The notes under the pieces were generated by a model that did not search any database, was not told the DNA's origin, and saw only the letters and a program-made list of their open reading frames with translations. Positions 34,954-44,574 of a stretch of 64,000 bases of DNA are shown here, in pieces. The position numbers and the translations under genes were made by a program. Position 1 is the first letter of the stretch. Each line of letters opens with the position of its first letter. This stretch comes from Limnohabitans sp. 2KL-27 (GTDB lineage Bacteria; Pseudomonadota; Gammaproteobacteria; Burkholderiales; Burkholderiaceae_C). Location: assembly GCF_001269345.1 (NCBI RefSeq), contig NZ_CXOP01000002.1:1860853-1924852 (forward strand), written 5' to 3'.

Positions 34954-36411
34954 TCAGCGAGGGACCAAAAAAACGGTTTTTTCGCTCAGCTGACCGACCG
35001 ATTGGCCATCGGACGAGCGGGACTCGATGCGGAAATGGATCGGGTGCGAACCCGCAGGCGCTGAGTCATAGGGCACTTGCAAACGCACGGACACCCAACG
35101 CGACTCGGTGGCACCCACGTCAACCAGCGGCTCAGTGGCCAGGCTCAGACCCGGCAGGCCATCGACTTGCAACTGGAAACTCAAGTTCTGCTCAGCCGCG
35201 TTCATGATTTGCAAGCGGTAGACGTTTTCAATTTTTCCTCCCGCCACGATGCGGGCCATGGTGGCGCGGTCTCGCACGATGTCCACCTTGAATGGATCGC
35301 GGCTCCACAAGGACAGCCCCACACCGATGATGATGGCCCACAGCACAGCGGTGTAAACCAAGACACGCGGTCGGAAAATGCGGCGCAGAGTTTGCGCCCT
35401 GCTCCAGCCCTTGTCCATGGCATTTTGTGTCGAAAACTTGATCAGGCCGCGCTCGTAACCGACCTTGTCCATCACGTTGTCGCACACGTCCACGCAAGCG
35501 CCGCAGCCAATGCACTCGTACTGCAAGCCTTTGCGGATGTCAATGCCTGTGGGACAGACCTGCACGCACAAGGTGCAGTCCACACAAGCGCCCAGCCCCA
35601 AGGCTTGGGGGTCGGCTTTTTTGGATCGTGCACCCCGAGGCTCGCCACGTGCCTCGTCGTAGGTGACGATCAAGGTGTCCTTGTCGAACATAGCGCTTTG
35701 AAAGCGCGCATAAGGGCACATGTATTTGCACACCTGTTCGCGCATGAAGCCCGCGTTCCCATAGGTGGCAAAGCTGTAAAACAGAATCCAGAAAATTTCC
35801 CAAGGGCCAAAGCCCAGGGAAAGGATCGACGCCGTCAATTCTCGGATCGGTGTGAAGTAGCCAACGAAGCTGAAACCCGTCCAAAGCGACAACACGATCC
35901 AAGCCAGTTGCTTGCCAGTTTTGCGCCAGATCTTGTTCAGGCTCATAGGTGCATCATCCAGGCGCATGCGGGCCGATCGGTCGCCCTCGAACTGGCGTTC
36001 GATCCAGATGAAAATTTCGGTGTAAACCGTTTGCGGGCAGGCAAAACCGCACCACAAGCGCCCCGCCACAGCGGTGAATAAAAAAAGCGACAGCGCCGAG
36101 ATGACCAACAAAGCCGTCAAGTAAATGAAGTCCTGCGGATAGAGCACGAGGCCGAAGATGTAGAACCTGCGAGCGCCTAAGTCGAACAGCACCGCTTGGC
36201 GCTGCCCCCACTCCAGCCAAGGCAAACCGTAGAACACCAATTGCGTGATCACCACCATGAGCCAACGCCATTTGGCAAACACGCCCTGAACGCTTCGGGG
36301 GTAGATTTTTTGCTGCGCTTGGTACAGCGACACCATTTCCCCATCGCCCTCAACGGGCACGGGGTTGATCGGAATCACACTGCGAGTGGGACGATCTTCG
36401 GAAGAGGACAA
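34954..36411 (-). CDS. ccoG: CcoG (RdxA/FixG), cbb3 oxidase maturation ferredoxin
   Basis: A 485-residue membrane protein with five or so transmembrane helices and two ferredoxin-type cluster motifs (CVDCTLCVQVCPTG and CIGCGACVDVC). CcoG reduces Cu(II) for delivery to cbb3 oxidase. GFACPQTVYTEIF and YMCPYARFQSAMFD are FixG-specific, and an Ig-like C-terminal domain follows. It appears to start with TTG at 36411, eight bases after AAGG; the first ATG in frame would be at 36336 and would lose the N-terminal 25 residues. Confidence 0.9.
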   Translation of the reverse strand: MSSSEDRPTRSVIPINPVPVEGDGEMVSLYQAQQKIYPRSVQGVFAKWRWLMVVITQLVFYGLPWLEWGQRQAVLFDLGARRFYIFGLVLYPQDFIYLTALLVISALSLFLFTAVAGRLWCGFACPQTVYTEIFIWIERQFEGDRSARMRLDDAPMSLNKIWRKTGKQLAWIVLSLWTGFSFVGYFTPIRELTASILSLGFGPWEIFWILFYSFATYGNAGFMREQVCKYMCPYARFQSAMFDKDTLIVTYDEARGEPRGARSKKADPQALGLGACVDCTLCVQVCPTGIDIRKGLQYECIGCGACVDVCDNVMDKVGYERGLIKFSTQNAMDKGWSRAQTLRRIFRPRVLVYTAVLWAIIIGVGLSLWSRDPFKVDIVRDRATMARIVAGGKIENVYRLQIMNAAEQNLSFQLQVDGLPGLSLATEPLVDVGATESRWVSVRLQVPYDSAPAGSHPIHFRIESRSSDGQSVGQLSEKTVFLVPR

Positions 36412-36468
36412 AACACAGACCTTGCTTCAGTTTCTGCAACAGGACCTGCCTGCTGCAGAGGGTTTACA

Positions 36469-37401
36469 TCATTTGGTAGGACTGACGGCAGCACTGACCA
36501 CAGCATTGTTGGACAAGCCCCAGACATAGGAAGCCAAGACATGGATTTGGCCCTCGGTCAGCTTGGCGGCCTGTGCGGGCATCTGATTGACCTTGCCGTT
36601 GTTGATGATGTTCACAATGGCGTTCTCACCCCAGCCGTGCAACCAGATGTCGTCGGTCAAGTTAGGGGCCCCCATGGCATGGTTGCCCTTGCCGTCCATG
36701 CCGTGGCAGGCAGCGCAGGCACCGAACTTGGATTTACCCAGTTGTGCGCGCAAAGAGTCGTGCGGACTGCCCGACAGACTCAACACGTAGTGCGCCACGT
36801 TGCGCACGTCATCGGGCGTGCCGACCGCGGCAGCCATGGGCGGCATATTGCCTGCGCGGCCTTGCACCAAAGTGGTTTTGATCGCGTCGGGCGTGCCGCC
36901 ATACAACCAATCGGCATCGGCCAAATTAGGGAAGCCCTTGCTGCCGCGTGCGTCAGAGCCGTGGCACTGGGCACAGTTGTTCATGAACAGACGATCACCA
37001 ATGGCCAAGGCCTGAGGGTCCTTGGACACCTCTTCGGGCGGCATGCCAGAGAACTTGGCGTACAGGGGGGCCACTTCGGCATTGCCTTTGGCCACTTCAG
37101 CCTCGTACTGACCGGCCGAAGACCAGCCAAATTTTCCGGCAAAGTTGCCTGCACCGGGGTACATGGCGAGATAAACGAAGGCAAAAATGACCGTGATGAT
37201 GAACAAGCCTACCCACCAACGGGGCAAAGGGTTGTTCATTTCGCGCAGGTCACCGTCCCAGACGTGGCCGGTGGTGTTGTCGTTAGCGGTCATGGCTTTG
37301 GCCTTGCCACTGAACCACAGCAAGAGCAAGCAGGCGATGATGCTGACCAGCGTGATGCCGGCCACGTACAAGTGCCAGAAATTGCTGATGAAGTCACTCA
37401 T
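36469..37401 (-). CDS. ccoP: cbb3 oxidase dihaem cytochrome c subunit CcoP
   Basis: A 310-residue subunit III of cbb3 oxidase that passes electrons from cytochrome c into the enzyme. One or two membrane helices at the N-terminus (about 8-30 and 62-82) are followed by two cytochrome c domains with CAQCH and CAACH haem sites. NNPLPRWWVGLF between the helices is characteristic of CcoP. It follows ccoQ by 41 bases. Confidence 0.95.
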   Translation of the reverse strand: MSDFISNFWHLYVAGITLVSIIACLLLLWFSGKAKAMTANDNTTGHVWDGDLREMNNPLPRWWVGLFIITVIFAFVYLAMYPGAGNFAGKFGWSSAGQYEAEVAKGNAEVAPLYAKFSGMPPEEVSKDPQALAIGDRLFMNNCAQCHGSDARGSKGFPNLADADWLYGGTPDAIKTTLVQGRAGNMPPMAAAVGTPDDVRNVAHYVLSLSGSPHDSLRAQLGKSKFGACAACHGMDGKGNHAMGAPNLTDDIWLHGWGENAIVNIINNGKVNQMPAQAAKLTEGQIHVLASYVWGLSNNAVVSAAVSPTK

Positions 37402-37442
37402 GGAGTTTCCTTGAAGTATTTTTTAGAGTTCTGGAGGACCGC

Positions 37443-37583
37443 TCAGTCGTCCTGGCGAAACGGCAATTGAGCTGCTTCGTCAAAGCTGGCTTGGTTGCGC
37501 CGCGACCAAGCCCAGACCACGATGCCGATGAATGCCAAGAAGGCAAGGACGGTCACGATAGATCGGAGAGTATTGATGTCCAT
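37443..37583 (-). CDS. ccoQ: cbb3 oxidase small subunit CcoQ
   Basis: A 46-residue protein, too short for many gene finders, translated from ATG 37583: MDINTLRSIVTVLAFLAFIG then a WAWSRR turn and an acidic tail ending FRQDD. One membrane helix and position between ccoO (9-base gap) and ccoP identify CcoQ, which stabilises the interaction of CcoP with the CcoNO core. Confidence 0.88.
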   Translation of the reverse strand: MDINTLRSIVTVLAFLAFIGIVVWAWSRRNQASFDEAAQLPFRQDD

Positions 37584-37592
37584 GTCTGCGCC

Positions 37593-38219
37593 TTATTTGC
37601 GGTGAACGCCAAGCACTTGGAGGTAAGCAATGACCGCATCCAATTCGGTTTTGCCTTTGACTTCATCGGGTGCTTTGGCCAACTCTTCATCGGCATAAGG
37701 TGCGCCCAAGGTCCGCAAGGCCGTCATGCGTGCCACCACCGTGCCGTGGTCGGCAGCTGTCTTTTCCAGCCATGGGTAAGCTGGCATGTTGGATTCAGGA
37801 ACCAAATCACGGGGATTGGTCAAGTGAATCCGGTGCCATTCATCGCTGTAGCGGCCACCCACGCGGGCCAGATCAGGACCCGTGCGCTTGGAGCCCCACT
37901 GGAAAGGCCGGTCGTAAACGAATTCACCGGCCAGCGAATAAGAGCCGTAACGCAGGGTTTCAGCACGGAAGGGGCGAATCATCTGCGAGTGGCAGTTGTA
38001 GCAGCCTTCGCGCACATACACATCGCGCCCGACCACTTGCAGTGCCGTGTAGGGCTTGAGACCCGGCACTGGCTCGGTGGTGGATTTCTGGAAGAACAGG
38101 GGCACGATTTCGACCATCCCACCGACCAACAAGACGATGAAGATCAGAACGATCATCAAAAAGTTGTTGGTTTCGATTTTCTCGTGTGACAAGCCACCTG
38201 ATTTTGGGTTTTGAGCCAT
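37593..38219 (-). CDS. ccoO: cbb3 oxidase monohaem cytochrome c subunit CcoO
   Basis: A 208-residue subunit II with one N-terminal membrane helix (about 19-42, [22 protein letters not shown]) and one haem site CYNCH followed by [10 protein letters not shown], typical of CcoO. It lies 13 bases after ccoN on the same strand. Confidence 0.96.
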   Translation of the reverse strand: MAQNPKSGGLSHEKIETNNFLMIVLIFIVLLVGGMVEIVPLFFQKSTTEPVPGLKPYTALQVVGRDVYVREGCYNCHSQMIRPFRAETLRYGSYSLAGEFVYDRPFQWGSKRTGPDLARVGGRYSDEWHRIHLTNPRDLVPESNMPAYPWLEKTAADHGTVVARMTALRTLGAPYADEELAKAPDEVKGKTELDAVIAYLQVLGVHRK

Positions 38220-38232
38220 GTTTGATTTCTCC

Positions 38233-39669
38233 TCAGTGTGCAGGTGCGAGTGTCGGAATCTGCACTTCTACCGACCGGCCCATGGTCACGGTCTTGAAAG
38301 TGTTCCAAAGCATGATGACCATGCCACCCAGGTACAACAAACCACCCAGCAAACGCAAGGCATAAAATGGGAAAGTGGCTTTGACAGACTCCACAAAGGT
38401 GTATGTCAAGGTGCCGTCCGCGTTGATGGCTCGCCACATCAGGCCCTGCATCACACCGGCAATCCACATCGCCGCGATGTAGATCACAATGCCGATGGTG
38501 GCGGTCCAGAAGTGGATTTCAATGGCCTTGACGCTGTACATCTGCTTTTGGCCAAACAAACGGGGAATCAGGTAGTACATCGAACCCATGGTCACCAGCC
38601 CCACCCAGCCCAAAGCACCCGAGTGCACATGGCCCACGGTCCAGTCGGTGTAGTGGCTCAGCGCGTTGACGGTCTTGATGGACATCATCGGGCCTTCGAA
38701 GGTCGACATGCCATAGAAAGACAGGGACACGATCAAGAAGCGCAGGATCGGGTCGTCGCGCAATTTGTGCCAAGCACCCGAGAGGGTCATGATGCCGTTG
38801 ATCATGCCGCCCCAGCTGGGAGCCAGCAAGATGAGCGAGAACACCATGCCCACAGACTGGGTCCAGTCGGGCAAGGCGGTGTAGTGCAGGTGGTGAGGAC
38901 CGGCCCACATGTAAGTGAAGATCAGTGCCCAGAAGTGCACGATCGACAGCCGGTATGAATAGACGGGGCGTTCGGCTTGCTTGGGGATGAAGTAATACAT
39001 CATGCCCAGGAAGCCAGCCGTGAGGAAGAAGCCCACCGCATTGTGGCCATACCACCACTGGACCATGGCGTCTTGCACACCGGCATAAGCCGAATACGAG
39101 TGCAGCAGGCCTGTGGGCAACTGGATGTTGTTGACGATGTGCAACAAAGCAACGGCGATGATGAAAGCACCAAAAAACCAGTTGGCCACGTAAATGTGAC
39201 GCACTTTGCGAATGCCCACCGTGCCAAAGAACACAAAAGCAAACGCCACCCAGACCACGGCGATCAGCAGATCGATGGGCCAAATCAGCTCAGCATATTC
39301 GCGGCTTTGGGTCAAACCCAAAGGCAAAGAAATGGCCGCCAAAACGATGACCAACTGCCAACCCCAAAAGGTGAAAGCCGCCACTTTGTCGTTGATCAAG
39401 CGCACGTTACACGTGCGTTGAACCACGTAATAGGCGGCGGCAAACAAGCCGCAACCACCAAACGCAAAAATCACCGCGTTGGTGTGCAAGGGCCGCAAGC
39501 GACCATAGCTGAGCCAGGAAATGCCGAAATTGAGTTCCGGCCAGGTCAGTTGGGCCGCGATGATCACGCCCACCAGCATGCCCACCACTCCCCAAACCAC
39601 CGTCATGATGGCGAATTGCCTGACAACTTTGTCGTTGTAGGTCGTCGCCTGCATATTGGCAAATTGCAT
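38233..39669 (-). CDS. ccoN: cbb3 cytochrome oxidase catalytic subunit CcoN
   Basis: A 478-residue haem-copper oxidase subunit I with about twelve membrane helices, the high-affinity terminal oxidase for low oxygen. Histidine ligands are visible in [20 protein letters not shown], the GPHHLHY segment and HVHSGALGW. The start is ATG 39669, seven bases after AGAGG; a GTG two codons upstream is also in frame. A consensus FNR box lies about 70 bases upstream, within the end of ccoS. Confidence 0.96.
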   Translation of the reverse strand: MQFANMQATTYNDKVVRQFAIMTVVWGVVGMLVGVIIAAQLTWPELNFGISWLSYGRLRPLHTNAVIFAFGGCGLFAAAYYVVQRTCNVRLINDKVAAFTFWGWQLVIVLAAISLPLGLTQSREYAELIWPIDLLIAVVWVAFAFVFFGTVGIRKVRHIYVANWFFGAFIIAVALLHIVNNIQLPTGLLHSYSAYAGVQDAMVQWWYGHNAVGFFLTAGFLGMMYYFIPKQAERPVYSYRLSIVHFWALIFTYMWAGPHHLHYTALPDWTQSVGMVFSLILLAPSWGGMINGIMTLSGAWHKLRDDPILRFLIVSLSFYGMSTFEGPMMSIKTVNALSHYTDWTVGHVHSGALGWVGLVTMGSMYYLIPRLFGQKQMYSVKAIEIHFWTATIGIVIYIAAMWIAGVMQGLMWRAINADGTLTYTFVESVKATFPFYALRLLGGLLYLGGMVIMLWNTFKTVTMGRSVEVQIPTLAPAH

Positions 39670-39731
39670 TTTCACCTCTTGTTTTTAAAAAATCTACTTT
39701 TGAAGTGTGCCCGGGTATACACCCAGGCGAC

Positions 39732-39745
39732 TTGATCAAAATCAA
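39732..39745 (-). promoter_or_regulatory. FNR box upstream of ccoN
   Basis: TTGATCAAAATCAA matches TTGAT-N4-ATCAA exactly, and is a full consensus site read from either strand. It overlaps the last codons of ccoS and is centred about 70 bases before the ccoN ATG, so ccoNOQP probably has its own FNR-activated promoter. Confidence 0.85.
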
Positions 39746-39879
39746 TCGTCGCGCAAAATCCGCTCGCCTTCGGCCTCAATGTCTTCAAATTGGCCCCGGT
39801 CAATGGCCCACCACAGGCCGGCCAGGATGAAAAACACCAGCGCCACGGACAAGGGGATCAGCAAATAAAGAATGTCCAT
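39742..39879 (-). CDS. ccoS: CcoS, cbb3 oxidase maturation protein
   Basis: A 45-residue protein, below common size cut-offs. Translation from ATG 39879 gives MDILYLLIPLSVALVFFILA, then GLWWAIDRGQFEDIEAEGER and a basic-acidic end. One membrane helix and the WWAIDRGQFED segment identify CcoS, needed for insertion of redox cofactors into CcoN. It starts nine bases after the ccoI stop. Confidence 0.92.
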   Translation of the reverse strand: MDILYLLIPLSVALVFFILAGLWWAIDRGQFEDIEAEGERILRDD

Positions 39880-39888
39880 GTTGTTTTC

Positions 39889-42282
39889 TCAAGCGGGTTG
39901 AAGGACCAGCGCCTGCTGCTGCATCGCATCGGGCAAGGCCTGCGATAGGCGCAATGCATTGAGCACCACCAGCAAAGAGCTGAGCGCCATACCCAAGCCA
40001 GCGGCCCAGGCGGGCAGCCAACCCATGAGGGCCAGAGGCACACAAGTGGCGTTGTAGGCCGCCGACCACCACAGGTTTTGCCGCACGATGCGCATCGTTT
40101 GGCGGCTGCGATGCACCGTGCTGACCAGCACATCGAGCTGCCCACCCATCAACACAAAATCGGATTTGGACTGCGCCAGCGGCACGGCCTGTCCCAACGC
40201 AAAAGACACATCGGCCCCGGCCAGCACCGGGCCGTCGTTCAGACCGTCACCCACCATGGCCACTTTGTGCCCCTGGGCCTGCAAAGCCTGAAGGGCTTGC
40301 AATTTGTTCTGGGGGCTGCAGCCGCCTTGCGCATCCGCCATGCCCACGGCCTTCGCCACTTGGGCCACCGCAGCGGGGCCATCGCCGGACAACACCTTCA
40401 GGCTCAAACCCATTTGCGCCAAGGCACGCACCACACCCGCGGCCTCGGGGCGCACTTGCTCGGCCAACTCAAAGCTGGCCAACCAGCCGGACGCGTCCGC
40501 CAGACTCACCTGCAGGTGGTGCCCGGTGCGTGCCGGAGCAGCACAAAAAATGGCCGAGCCCAAACGCACGGTTTGAGCGGCTTGGGCTGGCCGGGTCAAA
40601 GTGGCTTGCACACCCTGCCCTGCCAGCTCCATCACGTCTTGCGCAGCCAGCGCTTCCAATTCATTCAAACGCCCTGCTGCTTCGGCGCGACGGCGAGCCT
40701 CGGACCACAGGGCACGCGAGACCGGGTGCAAGGAATGCCGCGCGAGACTGCCTGCCCAGTCCAGGGCCTGGGCCTGGCTCACACCATCGCGGGTGTGGAT
40801 GCGAGCCACTTCAAAAGCATCCCGTGTCAGGGTGCCAGTCTTGTCAAAAATCACTGTGTCAATCAGCGCCAGATTTTGCAAGGCGCTCAGCCGCCTGACC
40901 AGGACGCCGCTGCGCGCCAAGGCCCCTGCCGTGGCCAGCATGGCCGCAGGCGTGGCCAGCGACAAAGCGCAAGGACAGGTCACGATCAGCACGGCGACCG
41001 CCACCATCACCGCGTGCGCGGGGTCGGTGGGCCACCAGTAAATGGCCGAAGCCAGCGAGGCCAGCATCACCGCGACCAAAAAGGGCTTGGCCCAGCGGTC
41101 CACCAGCTGCGCCATGGCAGGCTTGGAGACCGAGGCGCTTTCCATCAAGGCCACGATTTGTGCATAACGGGTGGCCGCGCCAATTTGCTCGATCTGCACC
41201 TGCAGCGTGCCGCTCAGGTTGTGGCTGCCTGCAATCACCCGGTCACCCGCACGCCGCGCCAGGGGACGCGACTCCCCCGTCAGCAAGGCTTCGTCCACCT
41301 GGGTCTGGCCAGCCAGCACCAGGCCATCACCTGCAAATGCCTCGCCGGGCCAGACCTCGATCACATCACCCACTTGCAAGCGGCGAATGGACATGAGCAT
41401 CCATGAGCCATCGGTCTGGCGCTTGCGCACGCTGTCTGGCAAGCGGTTGAGCACCGCCTCCAGCGCCCCGGCCGTGCGGTCGCGCATGCGCAGCTCCAGC
41501 CAGCGGCCCGTCAGCAGAAAGAACACAAACATGGTGAACGAGTCAAAAAACACCTCGGCCCCGAACGGGCCCTGCGGTTCGAAGGTGCCCAGCGTGCTGA
41601 CCACAAAAGTCACCACCATGCCCAAGGCCACGGGCAAATCCATGCTGATCTGGCGCTCGCGCAGGTCGCGCCAAGCCTGGCTGAAAAAAGGGGTGCACGA
41701 GAAAAACATCACCGGCAAAGACAACACCCAAGACGCCCAGCGCAGCAAATGCATGGCTTCGTCCGAGATGTCGCCCGGCTGCGTGAGGTACGTCGGCGTG
41801 GCGTACATCATGACTTGCATCATGCACATGGCCGCCACTGCCCAACGCCAGACCATGCGCCGGGCCTCTTCTCGCCTGCGCGCATGGGCGTGGGCGTCGT
41901 TGGCGGGCAAGGCCTTGTAGCCATGGCGCTCGACCGAGCGCATCCATTCAGAGGGGCGCGTGAGCTCAGGCGACCAGACGATCTGGCCCCGGTGGCTGGC
42001 ACCGCTGATTTGCACCGACTGGACGCCGGGCACGGCCCGCAAAGCATCTTCCAGGGTGATGGCGCAGGCCGCGCAATGCATGCCTTCGAAGACAACGCTG
42101 GAGCGCCAGCAGCCCGACACGGTTTTTTCTGGCAAGCTGAATGTCGCCCATTCCTCGGGCGCATCGAGCAGTTCCAGTGGCTCAGGGGTATGGCGCTCGC
42201 TGGGTGTCAAATCCAGTGCCGCCAACGCGCCTTCGTCGAGTGAGGCCGCTGGCTGTCTGGGCAAAACATTGACTTGGGTCAT
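39889..42282 (-). CDS. ccoI: CcoI, copper-translocating P1B-type ATPase
   Basis: A 797-residue copper exporter that supplies Cu to cbb3 oxidase assembly. A heavy-metal-associated domain near the N-terminus carries GMHCAACA; the membrane metal site is CPC (VTCPCALSLATP); the phosphorylation motif is DKTGTLT and the hinge GDGLNDGPV. The DGSW and TGES motifs are in place. The ATG at 42282 gives MTQVNVLPRQ; 16 extra upstream codons are open but run through the FNR box. It heads the ccoIS group. Confidence 0.94.
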   Translation of the reverse strand: MTQVNVLPRQPAASLDEGALAALDLTPSERHTPEPLELLDAPEEWATFSLPEKTVSGCWRSSVVFEGMHCAACAITLEDALRAVPGVQSVQISGASHRGQIVWSPELTRPSEWMRSVERHGYKALPANDAHAHARRREEARRMVWRWAVAAMCMMQVMMYATPTYLTQPGDISDEAMHLLRWASWVLSLPVMFFSCTPFFSQAWRDLRERQISMDLPVALGMVVTFVVSTLGTFEPQGPFGAEVFFDSFTMFVFFLLTGRWLELRMRDRTAGALEAVLNRLPDSVRKRQTDGSWMLMSIRRLQVGDVIEVWPGEAFAGDGLVLAGQTQVDEALLTGESRPLARRAGDRVIAGSHNLSGTLQVQIEQIGAATRYAQIVALMESASVSKPAMAQLVDRWAKPFLVAVMLASLASAIYWWPTDPAHAVMVAVAVLIVTCPCALSLATPAAMLATAGALARSGVLVRRLSALQNLALIDTVIFDKTGTLTRDAFEVARIHTRDGVSQAQALDWAGSLARHSLHPVSRALWSEARRRAEAAGRLNELEALAAQDVMELAGQGVQATLTRPAQAAQTVRLGSAIFCAAPARTGHHLQVSLADASGWLASFELAEQVRPEAAGVVRALAQMGLSLKVLSGDGPAAVAQVAKAVGMADAQGGCSPQNKLQALQALQAQGHKVAMVGDGLNDGPVLAGADVSFALGQAVPLAQSKSDFVLMGGQLDVLVSTVHRSRQTMRIVRQNLWWSAAYNATCVPLALMGWLPAWAAGLGMALSSLLVVLNALRLSQALPDAMQQQALVLQPA

Positions 42283-42316
42283 GTTTGGAAGATACGACAG
42301 CCATCCCGACAAAAGC

Positions 42317-42330
42317 TTGATGTACATCAA
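42317..42330. promoter_or_regulatory. FNR box between ccoI and uspA
   Basis: TTGATGTACATCAA is a perfect, fully palindromic FNR consensus (TTGAT-GTAC-ATCAA). It is centred about 42 bases before the ccoI ATG and about 65 bases before the uspA ATG. From its spacing it fits an FNR class II site (centre at -41.5) for uspA, with TTTTAAG near 42349-42355 as -10; it may also control ccoI. Confidence 0.87.
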
Positions 42331-42388
42331 GCGCCCCCATTTGTTGCTCTTTTAAGCTGGGTTTTTCCCTTCATGACAGGAGCACCCC

Positions 42389-42832
42389 ATGTACAAACGC
42401 ATCCTTGTGGCCACCGACGGCTCCACCTTGTCCAAAAAAGCCGTGGCCAGCGCCATCGATTTGGCTGCCACCTGTGGCGCAGAATTGGTCGCGATCAAGG
42501 TGGTCCCGCGCTACCCGCAGGCCTACTTTGAAGGCAGCATCCCGCTGTCCAGCGATGAGATTGGGCGGGTGGAGGCGCAATGGACCGAAGCGGCACGGGT
42601 CCAACTCGCCACAGTTGAAAAGAGCGCCAAGGCCAAAGCCGTCACCACCAAAGCCATCACGGTCAAATCAGATGTGGTTTCGGACGCCATCATTGCGGCA
42701 GCCAAAAAGCACAAGGCCGACCTGATTGTCATGGCGTCGCATGGCCGAAAAGGCATCAAACGCCTGTTGCTGGGCAGCGAAACCCAACAGGTGCTCACCC
42801 ACTCGCACATCCCGGTGCTGGTGCTGCGCTGA
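42389..42832 (+). CDS. uspA: Universal stress protein
   Basis: A 147-residue UspA-domain protein. The N-terminal KRILVATDGS and the ATP-binding signature G-x2-G-x9-GS (GRKGIKRLLLGSETQQVL) are present, so it probably binds ATP. A ribosome site (AGGAG) precedes the ATG. Divergent from ccoI with a shared FNR box, it is likely part of the low-oxygen regulon. Confidence 0.93.
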   Translation: MYKRILVATDGSTLSKKAVASAIDLAATCGAELVAIKVVPRYPQAYFEGSIPLSSDEIGRVEAQWTEAARVQLATVEKSAKAKAVTTKAITVKSDVVSDAIIAAAKKHKADLIVMASHGRKGIKRLLLGSETQQVLTHSHIPVLVLR

Positions 42833-42846
42833 CGCCCGATCAGGTT

Positions 42847-42875
42847 CGCCGAGGCCTTGTTTCATCGTCTCGGCG
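42847..42875. terminator. Hairpin between uspA and the convergent matB
   Basis: CGCCGAG (42847-42853) and CTCGGCG (42869-42875) form a perfect seven-pair stem in the gap between convergent genes. No T-tract follows, so assignment as terminator is tentative. Confidence 0.35.
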
Positions 42876-42953
42876 GTCATCCCAGCAGGGCTTCGGAAAC
42901 GGGGTGAGCCCAAACAAGCCTGAGCAAGATCAAGCCAAGCCAGTCCGGCGGGA

Positions 42954-44498
42954 TCAGGTCGAAAACAGGTTTTTGTACTGATCGCGCAGCAGGTTCTTTT
43001 GCACCTTGCCCATGGTGTTGCGGGGCAACTCGGCCACCACAAAACAGCGTTTGGGGATCTTGAAGTTGGCCAGCTTGGCCTTGAGTTCGGCCAATATGGC
43101 TTCGGGCTGCACCTGAGATGCGAGCTTGGCAATCACCACCGCCACGCCCACTTCACCAAAGTCGGGATGGGGCACGCCCACCACGGCACTTTCGGCAACG
43201 CCCTTCATCTCATTGATGTAGCCCTCGATCTCGGCCGGGTAGACGTTGTAGCCGCCACTGATGATCAGGTCCTTGCTCCGGCCCACAATCGTCACATAGC
43301 CGCGCTCGTCCACTTGACCCACATCACCGGTCTTGAAGAAACCGTCGGCGGTGAATTCCTCAGCGGTTTTTTCGGGCATGCGCCAGTAACCCTTGAAGAC
43401 GTTGGGCCCTTGAACCTGAATGCCCCCAATTTCGCCCACGGGCAAATCCTGCCCATCGTCGCCGCGCACACGCAACGACACACCGGGCAAGGGAAAGCCT
43501 ACGGTGCCACCGCGCCGCTCACTCTGATGGGCATAGCGTTGTTCAGGGGCATAGGGGTTGGAGGTCAGCATGGCGGTCTCGCTCATGCCGTAGCGCTCCA
43601 AAATCGTGTGGCCCGTGCGTTCTTGCCAGTCGCTGAAGGTTTCGATCAACAAGGGCGCTGAGCCTGCGATGAACAGGCGCATGTTTTTCACGGCTGCCTT
43701 GTCCAGCGCGGGCTCGGCCAGCATGCGCACATACAGGGTGGGCACACCCATGAAGACGGTGGCACGGCCCATGTGCGCGATGACACGCTTTGGCTCGAAC
43801 TTGGACATCCAGATCATCTTGCTGCCATTGATCAGCGCGCCGTGGATGGCCACAAACAAACCATGCACATGGAAGATGGGCAGCGCATGGATGAGCACAT
43901 CCCCTTTTTTCCAACCCCAGTAATCCTTGAGCGTGAGTGCGTTGCTCAGCAAGTTGCCATGGGTGAGCATGGCCCCCTTGCTGCGGCCGGTGGTGCCGCT
44001 GGTGTACAAGATGGCGGCCAGGTCATCGGCACGGCGCGGCACTGCCTGGTGTTGGTCGCTGTGGTGGGCAGCGCGCTCCAGCAAACTGCCAGTACGGTCC
44101 TCGTTCAAAGTGAACACATGACGGGTACCCGCCTTGAAAGCGATCTTGCTGACCCAGCCGAAATTAGCGCCACTGCAAACCACCACGGCTGGCTCAGCGT
44201 TGCCAATGAAATACTCGATCTCGGCGCTTTGGTAGGCCGTGTTGAGCGGCAAAAAGACGCACCCGGCACGCAAGCAAGCCAGGTAAAGCACCATGGCTTC
44301 GACCGATTTTTCGACCTGAACCGCCACCCGACTGCCCTCGGGCAAATCCAGTGATTGCAGCAAATTGGCCACCATGGCTGTGGCGCGGTCCAAGTCTTGC
44401 CAGCTGTAGTGCAGGCCTTCATCGGTCTCCACCGCCGTGGTGGTCATGTCGGCAGGAAAAGCAGCCCGCAGGGCCGAAAACAGGTTGTCGTGGGTCAT
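42954..44498 (-). CDS. matB: Malonyl-CoA synthetase (MatB-like)
   Basis: A 514-residue acyl-CoA ligase of the AMP-forming family. P-loop YTSGTTGRSKGAMLTH, GYWRMPEKT, the hinge TGDVG...GR and the C-terminal lysine segment (RNTMGKVQKNLLR) are complete. HVHGLFVAIHGALINGS and the overall length match MatB, which makes malonyl-CoA (or methylmalonyl-CoA) from the free acid. Start ATG 44498 (MTHDNLFSAL). The next gene upstream in the same direction encodes a Bug binding protein, 76 bases away, which could supply dicarboxylic acid. Confidence 0.85.
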   Translation of the reverse strand: MTHDNLFSALRAAFPADMTTTAVETDEGLHYSWQDLDRATAMVANLLQSLDLPEGSRVAVQVEKSVEAMVLYLACLRAGCVFLPLNTAYQSAEIEYFIGNAEPAVVVCSGANFGWVSKIAFKAGTRHVFTLNEDRTGSLLERAAHHSDQHQAVPRRADDLAAILYTSGTTGRSKGAMLTHGNLLSNALTLKDYWGWKKGDVLIHALPIFHVHGLFVAIHGALINGSKMIWMSKFEPKRVIAHMGRATVFMGVPTLYVRMLAEPALDKAAVKNMRLFIAGSAPLLIETFSDWQERTGHTILERYGMSETAMLTSNPYAPEQRYAHQSERRGGTVGFPLPGVSLRVRGDDGQDLPVGEIGGIQVQGPNVFKGYWRMPEKTAEEFTADGFFKTGDVGQVDERGYVTIVGRSKDLIISGGYNVYPAEIEGYINEMKGVAESAVVGVPHPDFGEVGVAVVIAKLASQVQPEAILAELKAKLANFKIPKRCFVVAELPRNTMGKVQKNLLRDQYKNLFST

Positions 44499-44574
44499 GG
44501 TTTCAAAATCGCAAAGAGAAAAAAGCATGAAAAATGGGCCCGATCACAGGCCCATTGAACATACCGAGCCGCAC

